64,000 bases of DNA from NCBI RefSeq assembly GCF_042485795.1, contig NZ_CP169368.1, positions 1,116,001-1,180,000 on the forward strand, given 5' to 3'. This DNA comes from Lonepinella sp042485795 (GTDB lineage Bacteria > Pseudomonadota > Gammaproteobacteria > Enterobacterales > Pasteurellaceae). Of the stretch, positions 35,996 to 43,783 are shown piece after piece. The notes under the pieces were generated by a model, which saw nothing but the letters and a program-made list of their open reading frames with translations, ran no database searches and had not been told where the DNA came from. How positions within the stretch are numbered: the first letter of the stretch is position 1; every line of letters begins with the position of its first letter. A program made the translations under genes and the position numbers.

Positions 35996-36406
35996 ATGAA
36001 AAAACTCTCTCTTATTTTAGCAACACTTGCTCTTGGGGCTTGTACTACCGTGATTACTAATGATAATCCTGTGGAAGCTCGCTCAGATTTAAAAGAAGTT
36101 TGCATTCAAAAAAATACAAATGATAAAATCCCCGAATTTTCTAATTATTTAAAAAATAGTTTAGTGAAAAAAGGATTAAAAGCAAAAGTCATTTCCCGAC
36201 AAGAACAATGCCCGTTCAGATTAACCTATAATATCACCGTGAGCCACGATTCCGTACAACGTGGTAAATTTTATGTATTTGAAGGTCGCCAAAAACTTGC
36301 ATCGTTAGGCTATAAACGCCGTGCGGAAGAAAAGGTTAAAGTTCGTGAAACAGGCGCACAAGGTCAAGCAGATTTAATTGTGAATACTTTATTCCGTAAT
36401 TTCTAA
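35996..36406 (+). CDS. Small lipoprotein, Sbal_3080-like
   Basis: A 136-residue protein with signal peptide and lipobox LGAC (MKKLSLILATLALGAC). The mature part (VCIQKNTNDKIPEFSNYLKN, CPFRLTYNITVSHD, LIVNTLFRNF) resembles the Sbal_3080 family of small lipoproteins of unknown function, a match I hold with moderate confidence. It follows apeR by 37 bases and precedes a REP-like element, so it may be a passenger of the aryl polyene cluster rather than a core part. Confidence 0.7.
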   Translation: MKKLSLILATLALGACTTVITNDNPVEARSDLKEVCIQKNTNDKIPEFSNYLKNSLVKKGLKAKVISRQEQCPFRLTYNITVSHDSVQRGKFYVFEGRQKLASLGYKRRAEEKVKVRETGAQGQADLIVNTLFRNF

Positions 36407-36470
36407 GCTAAGCTGTGTTGAACTTTTAAGTATAAATTTTAGGCTATTTATGAAGTGTAAATAAGCAATT

Positions 36471-36565
36471 CTCTCCCCTTTCAGGGGAGGGTTAGGGTGG
36501 GGTGAGAAATCAAACATTGTTTCAATGCAGATTACCCCCTTAATCCCCCCTGAGAGGGGGGAAAT
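36471..36565. repeat. REP-like inverted repeat pair
   Basis: CTCTCCCCTTTCAGGGGAGG with GGTTAGGGTGGGGTGAG (36471-36506) is answered by an inverted relative at 36531-36565 (TACCCCCTTAATCCCCCCTG, AGAGGGGGGAAAT). Each arm holds its own hairpin (CCCCTTTCAGGGG; CCCCCCTGAGAGGGGGG). This is the layout of bacterial interspersed palindromic elements. It lies in the 257-bp gap between the lipoprotein gene and the chain-length factor gene. Confidence 0.8.
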
Positions 36566-36663
36566 ACTTTACTTTGTGATTAAACCTTAATCGCAAAAGA
36601 TCAACAGACCATAATGTGCGGTGATTTTTTTTCACTAATTTGCAAATTTAAATAACGAGAACT

Positions 36664-37395
36664 ATGCAAGCCTGTCAATTTTCAATTTCCATTCCAGCGT
36701 GGAAAATAGTAACGAATAAAGCGTTAAGTGAGCAGGACTGGAAAACGCCACAAGCTGAATGGCAAGCCCTTGCGCCAGAGTGGCAAGAGAGCAAGCCAGC
36801 TTTGGCATTTTTAGCGCCCTTAAAACGCCGCCGTTTAAGCGAATCGGCGCGACTGTTTTTTGAAAGTGCGTGGCAATTTGGGCAAGATTTTGCAAATATG
36901 CCTGTGGTTTACGCTTCACTGAATAGCGAGATGAACCGCAGTTTTGCCTTGTGGCAAAGTTTGCTGACCGAAGGTGATGTCTCGCCGACTTCCTTTAGTC
37001 TTTCCGTGCATAACGCCTTAATCGGGCAGTGGTCGGAAATGCAACAGGTAACCAGCGAATGCACCGCGATTAGTGCCACGAAAGATAATTTTGAAACCGC
37101 ATTGCTCGAAGCCTATTTATTGCTCAATGACGGGCACGAGCGCGTGTTGGTCGTAATTGCCGAAATGCCACTAAATGCTGAATATGACGTTGCGCCAGTG
37201 GAGCGTTTGCCATTTGGGTATTCTTTGGCGTTAGTGGTAGAAAAAGGAACGCAATTTCAGCTCAGTTTGCAGACTGATGAGAAGCTAAAATCTTGCGATG
37301 ACAACGCCTTGCTTTGGGTGCAACAGCAATATTTAGGCGCGAAAACGTGGCGAAGTGCAAGCCGTAAAGGACACTGGCAATGGTTGAAAAGTTAG
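36664..37395 (+). CDS. apeC: Ketosynthase chain-length factor (ApeC-like)
   Basis: A 243-residue, N-terminal-half ketoacyl-synthase protein (VYASLNSEMNRSFALWQ, SPTSFSLSVHNALIGQW) that lacks the catalytic cysteine, as expected for chain-length factors. In APE systems this partner forms a heterodimer with ApeO and sets chain length. The gene is visibly richer in G and C than its neighbours, as is the following acyltransferase gene, suggesting a recombined segment. Its end overlaps the next start by 16 bases. It follows a REP-like element. Confidence 0.82.
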   Translation: MQACQFSISIPAWKIVTNKALSEQDWKTPQAEWQALAPEWQESKPALAFLAPLKRRRLSESARLFFESAWQFGQDFANMPVVYASLNSEMNRSFALWQSLLTEGDVSPTSFSLSVHNALIGQWSEMQQVTSECTAISATKDNFETALLEAYLLLNDGHERVLVVIAEMPLNAEYDVAPVERLPFGYSLALVVEKGTQFQLSLQTDEKLKSCDDNALLWVQQQYLGAKTWRSASRKGHWQWLKS

Positions 37396-38165
37396 ACTGG
37401 TTGCGCCGTTTTCTCGGCACATTGCTTGGCTTTGTGCTGTTTGGTGTGGTCGGCGTGCTGTTTAAAATCGTGCTCTATCCTTACGCGAAGCGTTACCCAA
37501 ATCATACGCCTGAAAGTTTAGCCAAAGGACGCGCGATTGTAAGCCGAACTTGGGCATTTTTTGTGAAATGCTTGGGCTGGTTTGGCATTTTAAGCGTGGA
37601 ATATCAAGGCTTTGAGAAACTCGGGCGCAAGGGGCAGTTGATTTTAGCAAATCACCCGTCTTTGCTTGATGTAGTGCTGATTTTTGCCAAACAGCCGAAA
37701 ATGAACTGCATTGTAAAGCCTGATTTAATGGATAATCCGTCCATGTCGAGTCCGATTAAAGCATGCGGTTTTATTCCAAATTGCCAGTCGGAAGCCTTAT
37801 TAGAAAAATGTGCCGACACCCTAAACCGTGAAGCCTTGCTGATTTTCCCGGAAGGCACACGCACTGGCTGGGATGGCGTCGTCAAATTTAACCGTGGGGC
37901 GGTGTCGGTGGGCTTGCGTAGTGCAGATGTGATTACTCCTGTGGTGATCAAAATGTCGCCACTGAATTTTAAAAAAGGACAACCATGGTATAAACTGCCC
38001 CAATGTCGCATTCGGTATCAATTCATGGTGGGTGAGGATATTTTACCCGCTACGTGGTTGGCAGAAAAGCCGTTACCGATTGCTTCACGGCGTTTAAATG
38101 CCTATTTAGAAGATTATTTTAATACTCAAACAAGGACTGAAAATGGAACTAGAACAACAGATTAA
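37380..38165 (+). CDS. 1-acyl-glycerol-3-phosphate acyltransferase family protein (ApeD-like)
   Basis: A 261-residue PlsC-type acyltransferase with one N-terminal membrane segment (FLGTLLGFVLFGVVGVLF). Motif I is NHPSLLD (H-x4-D) and motif III is IFPEGTRTGWDG. It probably acylates the lipid carrier or head group of the polyene at the inner membrane. GC content is high up to about 38070 and then falls sharply, so only the last codons share the local composition. It overlaps the following acyl carrier protein gene by 23 bases. Confidence 0.85.
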   Translation: MVEKLDWLRRFLGTLLGFVLFGVVGVLFKIVLYPYAKRYPNHTPESLAKGRAIVSRTWAFFVKCLGWFGILSVEYQGFEKLGRKGQLILANHPSLLDVVLIFAKQPKMNCIVKPDLMDNPSMSSPIKACGFIPNCQSEALLEKCADTLNREALLIFPEGTRTGWDGVVKFNRGAVSVGLRSADVITPVVIKMSPLNFKKGQPWYKLPQCRIRYQFMVGEDILPATWLAEKPLPIASRRLNAYLEDYFNTQTRTENGTRTTD

Positions 38166-38400
38166 ACAATTAATTATTGATAGCCTTGCACTAGAAGAAG
38201 TAGCAGAGGAAGATATTGATGATGACCTGCCATTATTTAGTGATGATGGTTTAGGTTTAGACTCAGTTGATGCTTTAGAGCTGGGTTTAGCCATTCAGAA
38301 AAAATTTGGCTTACAATTAGAAAGTGAGCAACAGCAGTTAAGAGAACATTTTAAAAGCGTTGCTACACTCGCTGCTTTTATTCGCTCAAAACAGGGGTAA
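38143..38400 (+). CDS. apeE: Acyl carrier protein 1 of the aryl polyene cluster
   Basis: An 85-residue acidic helical protein with the phosphopantetheine site serine in GLGLDSVDALELGLAIQ. In characterised clusters one of two carrier proteins (ApeE) accepts the aryl starter from the AMP ligase and the other supports elongation; which is which here follows gene order only. It starts inside the acyltransferase gene and lies three bases before the second carrier gene. Confidence 0.88.
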   Translation: MELEQQIKQLIIDSLALEEVAEEDIDDDLPLFSDDGLGLDSVDALELGLAIQKKFGLQLESEQQQLREHFKSVATLAAFIRSKQG

Positions 38401-38403
38401 AGC

Positions 38404-38658
38404 ATGACAGAACAAGAAATTAAAGATATTTTAACCAAGGCATTGGTATCTTTGTTTGAAATTGATGAAGAACAAATTAAGCCAGAAACCCATTTATATC
38501 AAGATTTAGAAATTGATAGCATTGATGCTATTGATTTGATTGATTATATTAAACGCCAAACTGGCTATAAATTACAGGCGGAAGATTTCCGTAATGTACG
38601 TACTGTGCAAGATGTGATTGATGCGGTAAAAAAATTAAGTAGCTCGGTTAATGTCTAA
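38404..38658 (+). CDS. apeF: Acyl carrier protein 2 of the aryl polyene cluster
   Basis: An 84-residue acyl carrier protein with the attachment serine in DLEIDSIDAIDLIDYI. It is as acidic as the first and differs in the recognition helix (RQTGYKLQAEDFRNVRTVQD). The end overlaps the dehydratase start by eight bases. Tandem carrier proteins are a hallmark of aryl polyene and related type II polyketide clusters. Confidence 0.9.
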   Translation: MTEQEIKDILTKALVSLFEIDEEQIKPETHLYQDLEIDSIDAIDLIDYIKRQTGYKLQAEDFRNVRTVQDVIDAVKKLSSSVNV

Positions 38659-39013
38659 TTTAAATAAGCCACTCAATCCCCTTTGGCTTGAGCAAAAAAC
38701 ACTAGAAGATGGCTATCTGCTGATTGGCAAAGTACCTCATAATTTACGTTATTTTGACGGGCATTTTAGTCATTTTCCGCTGGTACCAGGTGTGGTGGAA
38801 GTACAATGGGTAATGGATAAAAGTTATCAGCTTTGGTCAGCGTTGAAAATGAAAAAATTAGTACGTATTGATAAACTGAAGTTTCAGAAATTTTTACGCC
38901 CTGAAGATCAATTTACACTGCAACTAGAATGGTCTGAAGAAAAAAATCGCCTTGCGTTTCAGTTAAAAACAATGGGCGAAATTTGTGGTAGCGGTTTGTT
39001 AATTTTTCAATGA
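38651..39013 (+). CDS. apeI: Hotdog-fold dehydratase, FabZ-like (ApeI-like)
   Basis: A 120-residue hotdog protein with the FabZ-type active-site region YFDGHFSHFPLVPGVVEVQW, containing the catalytic-type histidine. It would dehydrate 3-hydroxyacyl intermediates together with the ApeP-like protein. Overlaps the carrier protein gene by eight bases and the membrane protein gene by four, so it is tightly coupled. Family and role are consistent; ApeI is a positional and motif-based name. Confidence 0.85.
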   Translation: MSNLNKPLNPLWLEQKTLEDGYLLIGKVPHNLRYFDGHFSHFPLVPGVVEVQWVMDKSYQLWSALKMKKLVRIDKLKFQKFLRPEDQFTLQLEWSEEKNRLAFQLKTMGEICGSGLLIFQ

Positions 39014-39561
39014 AAAGACTGATTAATTTATTACTCACCTTAGTGAGTATAAGCTATCCATTACTTTGGTTATGGCAACATAAACATGGTCAGATAAATA
39101 TTTTATTTTTTTTCCCCGCACTTTTTGCGTTGTTATGGGGAGCAAGAGCGATTTATGAACGTCAGCCAATGCGATATTTTTCGTTGTTGATGATGTTGCT
39201 ATTTGTTGGTATCACCGCTTTTCGCCGTTTGGATACACTTTATTGGTATCCTGTGCTAATTAATGTTTTTTTACTGATAATTTTTGCTAGCAGTTTATGG
39301 CAAAAGCAAACTGTGGTGGAACGTTTGGCACGTTTAAAAACACCTGATTTACCTACTAAGGCTATTAGTTATACCAGAAAAGTTACGATACTGTGGTGTG
39401 CAGTATTTAGTTTAAATATTGGTTTATGTACCGCCTTTATTACCTATCAACGCTTCGATCTATGGGCGATTTATAGTGGTGTAATATCGTATATTTTAAT
39501 GGCAGTGGTTATGATCGGTGAATGGTTGGTCCGTCAGTTTTTACAAAAGGAAAAAGAGTAA
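39010..39561 (+). CDS. COG4648-type integral membrane protein of the aryl polyene cluster
   Basis: A 183-residue membrane protein with about six hydrophobic segments (LINLLLTLVSISYPLLWLW, ILFFFPALFALLWGARAIYE, and pairs near 65-100 and 125-175). Membrane proteins of this size and type, of unknown biochemical role, are a fixed part of aryl polyene clusters (ApeG position). Coupled by ATGA overlap to the dehydratase and six bases from the AMP ligase. Confidence 0.75.
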   Translation: MKRLINLLLTLVSISYPLLWLWQHKHGQINILFFFPALFALLWGARAIYERQPMRYFSLLMMLLFVGITAFRRLDTLYWYPVLINVFLLIIFASSLWQKQTVVERLARLKTPDLPTKAISYTRKVTILWCAVFSLNIGLCTAFITYQRFDLWAIYSGVISYILMAVVMIGEWLVRQFLQKEKE

Positions 39562-39567
39562 GGCAAT

Positions 39568-40839
39568 ATGTTTTTTATTTCTTCGCAAATGCGACAACAA
39601 TGTCAGCATATTGAACAAAAATTGAAAGCTCAAAATATTCAATCCGTTGGTTTATGGATTGAAGATACTTACCAATTTACCTGTGTTTTATTGGCTTGTT
39701 TAAAGACAAATATAACTGTTTTATTACCACCTAATTTATTGGCAGAAAATCAACATTGGGTTGAAGCTAACGCAGATTTGTTTATTACGGAAACCAATCT
39801 TGGTCAGTTTATTAGTGAACAAATCAGAGAGAATAGGGTAGATTCTGTTCCTTATTTAGATGCCGATAATATTACGCCGATTTTATTAAAAACTTCTGGT
39901 AGTACAGGCAATGCTCAAATTATTCCACGTACAGCCAGTCAACTGTATAAAGAGGTTTATGCATTATCCCAAATGTTACCGTTTGAAAGAGGATCTCAAG
40001 TTACAGTATTGGGATCTGTAAGTGTACAACATCTTTATGGTTTAACCTTTCGGGTATTTTTTCCGTTAATTATGGGTTGGCAATTGGGTACAAAACAGCA
40101 TCTTTACCCAGAAACCTTGGTGGCAGAAACACATCAATATGAAAAAGTCGTATGGGTAACTAGTCCAACCTTGCTTAACAATATGAATTTAGCCATTTTA
40201 GATCCGATTAAATCGCAATTTGTTGGGATTTTTTCTTCTGGTGGGGCATTACCTGAAAATACTGCTCAATCTGTACAAAATAAAGTGGGATTTCCTGTTA
40301 CTGAAATTTATGGTAGTAGTGAAACAGGGGGAATTGCATTACGTTGTGGACACTCCCTTTGGAAGCCTTTTTTAGGGGTAGAAATTGGGCAAAATGAACA
40401 AGGTGAGCTTTGGGTGAAATCGCCGTGGATTGATGCAAGGGAACAAACTAAAGATATAGTGGAAATTGAACAAGGTAATTTTAATCTGCTTGGACGAGCG
40501 GATAGAATTGTTAAATTAGGTGATAAACGCATTTCTTTAGTGAAAATCGAACAAGATCTACTCAAACATCTATGGGTGGAAGATTGTTATCTAGGTTTAC
40601 ACCCAGAGTACCAACGTCCAGTGGCGTGGATTGCATTAAGTGCGGTGGGAAAACAGCAACTTTTAGCGGATCGAAAATTATTGATTAATCAATTAAAACA
40701 GTATTTAGCCCAATCACAAGAAAAATTAGCTTTACCACGTTTTTGGCGATTCAGCGATAGACTGCCACGCAATAGTCAATCTAAAATTAAACGCATTGAT
40801 TTTGAAAAAATCTGTATGGAGCCTGTAGATGAGTTTTAA
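39568..40839 (+). CDS. apeH: AMP-dependent acyl-CoA/ACP ligase (ApeH-like)
   Basis: ANL-superfamily enzyme, 423 aa, that activates the aromatic starter acid (4-hydroxybenzoate in the characterised system) and loads it on a carrier protein. The adenylate motif is LLKTSGSTGNAQIIPRT, followed by EIYGSSETGGIALR and NLLGRADRIVKLGDKRISL, and LPRNSQSKIKRID at the C-terminal lysine. It is shorter than classical acyl-CoA synthetases at the N-terminus, as usual for this group. An uptake signal is in the gene near 40638. Confidence 0.87.
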   Translation: MFFISSQMRQQCQHIEQKLKAQNIQSVGLWIEDTYQFTCVLLACLKTNITVLLPPNLLAENQHWVEANADLFITETNLGQFISEQIRENRVDSVPYLDADNITPILLKTSGSTGNAQIIPRTASQLYKEVYALSQMLPFERGSQVTVLGSVSVQHLYGLTFRVFFPLIMGWQLGTKQHLYPETLVAETHQYEKVVWVTSPTLLNNMNLAILDPIKSQFVGIFSSGGALPENTAQSVQNKVGFPVTEIYGSSETGGIALRCGHSLWKPFLGVEIGQNEQGELWVKSPWIDAREQTKDIVEIEQGNFNLLGRADRIVKLGDKRISLVKIEQDLLKHLWVEDCYLGLHPEYQRPVAWIALSAVGKQQLLADRKLLINQLKQYLAQSQEKLALPRFWRFSDRLPRNSQSKIKRIDFEKICMEPVDEF

Positions 40840-41551
40840 GCCTGTGGTGATTATTCCCCATTATAACCATTCTGATACTTTACCCAACGTCATTGAGAAA
40901 TTAAGGAGTTATGATTTACCTATTATGGTGGTTGATGATGGCTCAAGTGAGCAACACAAAATCACCATTTCTCATCTTGTGCAACAAAATGTAGAAATTG
41001 TTTATCACCCTGAAAATAAAGGTAAGGGAGCAGCACTAAAAACGGGATTACAGCTTGCTTTTGACCAAGGCTTTAGCCATGCCTTGCAAGTAGATGCAGA
41101 CGGTCAGCACGATTTAACTGATGTGATAAAACTCATTGAAAAATCTCAACAAAATTCTACCGCACTTATTTGTGGATTACCTGTTTATGGTGATGATGCC
41201 CCAAAATCTCGTTTATATGGTCGTAAAATTACTAACTTTTGGCTGGCAGTGAATACCCTTTCTTTGGATATTAAAGACGGTATGTGTGGTTTTCGAGTGT
41301 ATCCTTTGGCTCAAATTATACCGATTTTACAAAGTACCAAATTAGGCGATCGAATGGAATTTGATAGCGAAATTTTAGTGTATAGCCATTGGCGAAAAAT
41401 TCCCTTTTACTGGGTTGAAACACCAGTAAAATATGAACTAGGTGGCATTTCTCATTTTCAAGGCTGGGCGGATAATATACGGATTAGCAAAATGCACGCT
41501 CGTTTATTTTTTACTATGTTGGCTCGATTGTTCACAGGAAAAATGTCATGA
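40829..41551 (+). CDS. Family-2 glycosyltransferase of the aryl polyene cluster
   Basis: A 240-residue dolichol-phosphate-mannose-synthase-like transferase: VVIIPHYNHSDTLPNVIEKL, MVVDDGSSEQ, GKGAALKTGLQLA and the metal motif VDADGQHD. No membrane segment except a weak C-terminal one. It overlaps the AMP ligase by 11 bases and the next acyltransferase by four. In several other clusters these two activities appear as one fused protein (ApeJ); here they are separate coupled genes. Confidence 0.87.
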   Translation: MSFKPVVIIPHYNHSDTLPNVIEKLRSYDLPIMVVDDGSSEQHKITISHLVQQNVEIVYHPENKGKGAALKTGLQLAFDQGFSHALQVDADGQHDLTDVIKLIEKSQQNSTALICGLPVYGDDAPKSRLYGRKITNFWLAVNTLSLDIKDGMCGFRVYPLAQIIPILQSTKLGDRMEFDSEILVYSHWRKIPFYWVETPVKYELGGISHFQGWADNIRISKMHARLFFTMLARLFTGKMS

Positions 41552-42495
41552 CAGTGAAAGCATCACATTGGGCGAAACAACAAGAACGAGGGAACCGTTT
41601 TTTCTTAACTTTAACAAGAGTAATTGTAAAATATTGCCCACTTTGGTTAATTCGTTTGATTACTTTTTGGGTGGTGGTGTATTTCTGGGCAACAAGCAAA
41701 AAAATGCGAGGATATATTTGCCAATATCAACAATATTTACACCGCACTTTCCCATACGTTAAGTTACCAAAATGGGCAGTATTTCGGCAATTTTTAGCAT
41801 TTGGAGAATCAATTACGGATTGTTTTTCTGTTTGGCAGAGAAAAATTCGTTATACCGATTTGATGATAGATGATCCTGATAATCTTTATGCTGAAATGGA
41901 ACAAAAAAATCAGCGAGGGCAGTTGCTTATTTGCTCTCATTTCGGTAATGTAGAAATTTGTCGTGCATTGGTAAATCAAGGTCATCACCGTCATTTTAAG
42001 TTAAATATATTAGTACATAGTCGCCATGCAGAAGAATTTAATCGAGCTTTAATACAAGCGGGAGCAGATGATTTATGTTTAATTCAAGTGGAAAATCTTG
42101 ATGCGGCTAAAATGTTGGAATTACAACAATGTATTGAGCGTGGAGAATGGATTGCATTGGCTGGGGATCGTATTCCTGTCAAAGGACATAAAACTTTGCC
42201 AGTGAATTTTTTAGGTAAAGAAGCAGAATTTCCGCAGGGAGCTTGGTTGCTAGCAAGTCTATTAAAAATCCCCATAAATACTGTTTTTTGTGTAAAAAAG
42301 TGCGGTCAATATCATTTAATTTTACGCAAATTTCATTGCAATTTAACGGGGGCAGGTAAACTTCGCCAACAAAGAATTGCAACATCTATGCAAGATTATG
42401 CAGATTTACTTGCACAACAATGCGTTCAAAATCCGTTAATGTGGTTTAATTTTTACGATTTTTGGGCGAAAAAAACGAATTCTTATCAATCATAA
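41548..42495 (+). CDS. LpxL/HtrB-family acyltransferase of the aryl polyene cluster
   Basis: A 315-residue lipid A-type acyltransferase with one membrane segment near residue 35-52 and the catalytic H-x4-E in LICSHFGNVEICRAL. GDRIPVKGHKTLPVNFLG is the second family block. It probably adds a fatty chain to the glyco-head group of the polyene lipid so that it can sit in the outer membrane. Uptake signals lie at about 41741 and 42299. Coupled to the glycosyltransferase by an ATGA overlap. Confidence 0.87.
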   Translation: MTVKASHWAKQQERGNRFFLTLTRVIVKYCPLWLIRLITFWVVVYFWATSKKMRGYICQYQQYLHRTFPYVKLPKWAVFRQFLAFGESITDCFSVWQRKIRYTDLMIDDPDNLYAEMEQKNQRGQLLICSHFGNVEICRALVNQGHHRHFKLNILVHSRHAEEFNRALIQAGADDLCLIQVENLDAAKMLELQQCIERGEWIALAGDRIPVKGHKTLPVNFLGKEAEFPQGAWLLASLLKIPINTVFCVKKCGQYHLILRKFHCNLTGAGKLRQQRIATSMQDYADLLAQQCVQNPLMWFNFYDFWAKKTNSYQS

Positions 42496-42507
42496 CAAGG
42501 AGTTATT

Positions 42508-42691
42508 ATGAAATTTAAATTAATCTCAATTACCATTGCAGCGTTGGTGCTTGCAGCTTGTTCCGCACGTGATACAACACATCATCTTTCTATCAATTAA
42601 GAAAAACGTTTATTCCAGTGCGACAGAATTTGAATGCCATGCAGGCAATTTAATTTCAGGTGTGGCACTTAAAGGCGACATTGTTAAGTAA
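42508..42691 (+). pseudogene. Frameshifted small lipoprotein gene
   Basis: An ATG with AAGGAG upstream opens a 30-codon frame with a clear signal and lipobox (LVLAAC) that stops at 42600. A neighbouring frame then continues without stops to 42691 and encodes NVYSSATEFECHAGNLISG-type sequence. The most economical reading is one lipoprotein of about 60 residues broken by a small indel near 42590. A genuine 30-residue lipoprotein is the alternative. It lies between the acyltransferase and thioesterase genes. Confidence 0.6.
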
Positions 42692-42712
42692 TTAAAAACG
42701 TAAGCAGGCTAA

Positions 42713-43159
42713 ATGAAACGCAAATCTCATTATTACGCTAAACATAGCTCTGAATACGACATCGCTTTTTTTGATGTGGATTCAATGGATATTATGTGGC
42801 ATGGTCATTATGTGAAATATTTAGAATTAGCACGTTGTGCCTTTTTAGAAGATATTCACTACCATTATCATATTATGCGAGAGCAAGGCTATGCTTGGCC
42901 AGTTGTTCAGCTTAATGTGAAATACATTAAACCGACTTTTTTTCGTCAAAAAATTCGAGTGGAGTTGGGCGTGGTGGAATATGAAACCTGTTTACGCATT
43001 GATTATACCTTTTTTGATGCTCAAACAGGGCAAAAGCTCACTACTGCCAGTACAACACAAGTGGCGGTTGAGATTGCAAGCAAAGAAATGCAATTTCAAA
43101 CGCCATCATCGTGGCGTGCTGCCATTGAGCAATATAGCGGGTTTTGTCCCAAGGAATAA
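42713..43159 (+). CDS. 4HBT-family acyl thioesterase (ApeK-like)
   Basis: A 148-residue hotdog thioesterase of the YbgC/4-hydroxybenzoyl-CoA type: FFDVDSMDIMWHGHYVKYLE carries the usual aspartate and the H/V pattern. In aryl polyene clusters such an enzyme is proposed to release or proofread the acyl chain. It follows the broken lipoprotein gene and precedes the LolA-like gene by 19 bases. Family assignment is firm; the exact step is inferred. Confidence 0.87.
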   Translation: MKRKSHYYAKHSSEYDIAFFDVDSMDIMWHGHYVKYLELARCAFLEDIHYHYHIMREQGYAWPVVQLNVKYIKPTFFRQKIRVELGVVEYETCLRIDYTFFDAQTGQKLTTASTTQVAVEIASKEMQFQTPSSWRAAIEQYSGFCPKE

Positions 43160-43178
43160 GAAATAAAAAGGAATAAAA

Positions 43179-43766
43179 ATGAAAAAGACGCTTTTACTTT
43201 TCTTGTTTAGCCTATTTTCACCTTTGGCTTTAGCGTTTTCACAAGCTGACTTAGTGGCGTTATTGCAAAAGCCTGATAATGTACAAGGTCAATTTGAGCA
43301 ACAACGTTTTTTAAATGCGTTACCTAAACCCATTATTGCCACAGGTGAATTTTGCTTGGTTAAAAACCGTGGTTTGTTATGGCAAATGCAACAGCCGTTC
43401 AGCAGTCAATTACGTATTACACCACAAGGCATTAGCCAATATTTAAATGGTGAATGGGTTACTCAAAATAAATTAGGGCAATCGGGACAGATCGGTTTAT
43501 TTCTAGGTTTGCTTTCAGGCAATTTATCTGCTTTGCAATCACAATTTGATATGGCTTTAACGGGGCAAACCGAGAATTGGACGTTAACACTTAAACCGAG
43601 TAGCTTGTTAATGCAGCAGATTTTTACGCAAATCGTGATTACGGGTAATGACAATGTGCAACATATCCGTTTAGATGAAAAACAAGGTGATCGTACGGAA
43701 ATTCAGTTTAACCAACTATTACAAAATCAACCTTTATCAAATTTTGCACAACAATCATTGCAGTAA
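43179..43766 (+). CDS. LolA-like periplasmic carrier (ApeL-like)
   Basis: A 195-residue periplasmic protein with a cleavable signal (MKKTLLLFLFSLFSPLALA) and an open beta-barrel LolA-type fold (VQGQFEQQRFLNALPKPIIA, GEFCLVKNRGLLWQMQQPF). In aryl polyene clusters this protein is thought to ferry the polyene lipid across the periplasm, working with the MMPL exporter encoded 17 bases downstream. It is distinct from housekeeping LolA. Confidence 0.85.
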   Translation: MKKTLLLFLFSLFSPLALAFSQADLVALLQKPDNVQGQFEQQRFLNALPKPIIATGEFCLVKNRGLLWQMQQPFSSQLRITPQGISQYLNGEWVTQNKLGQSGQIGLFLGLLSGNLSALQSQFDMALTGQTENWTLTLKPSSLLMQQIFTQIVITGNDNVQHIRLDEKQGDRTEIQFNQLLQNQPLSNFAQQSLQ

Positions 43767-43783
43767 GCCATAGAGAGATAAAA

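Noticed and set aside
36662..36919. Minus-strand frame opposite the chain-length factor gene
   Set aside because: Antisense frame arising from the GC-rich composition; no start signals and no family match.
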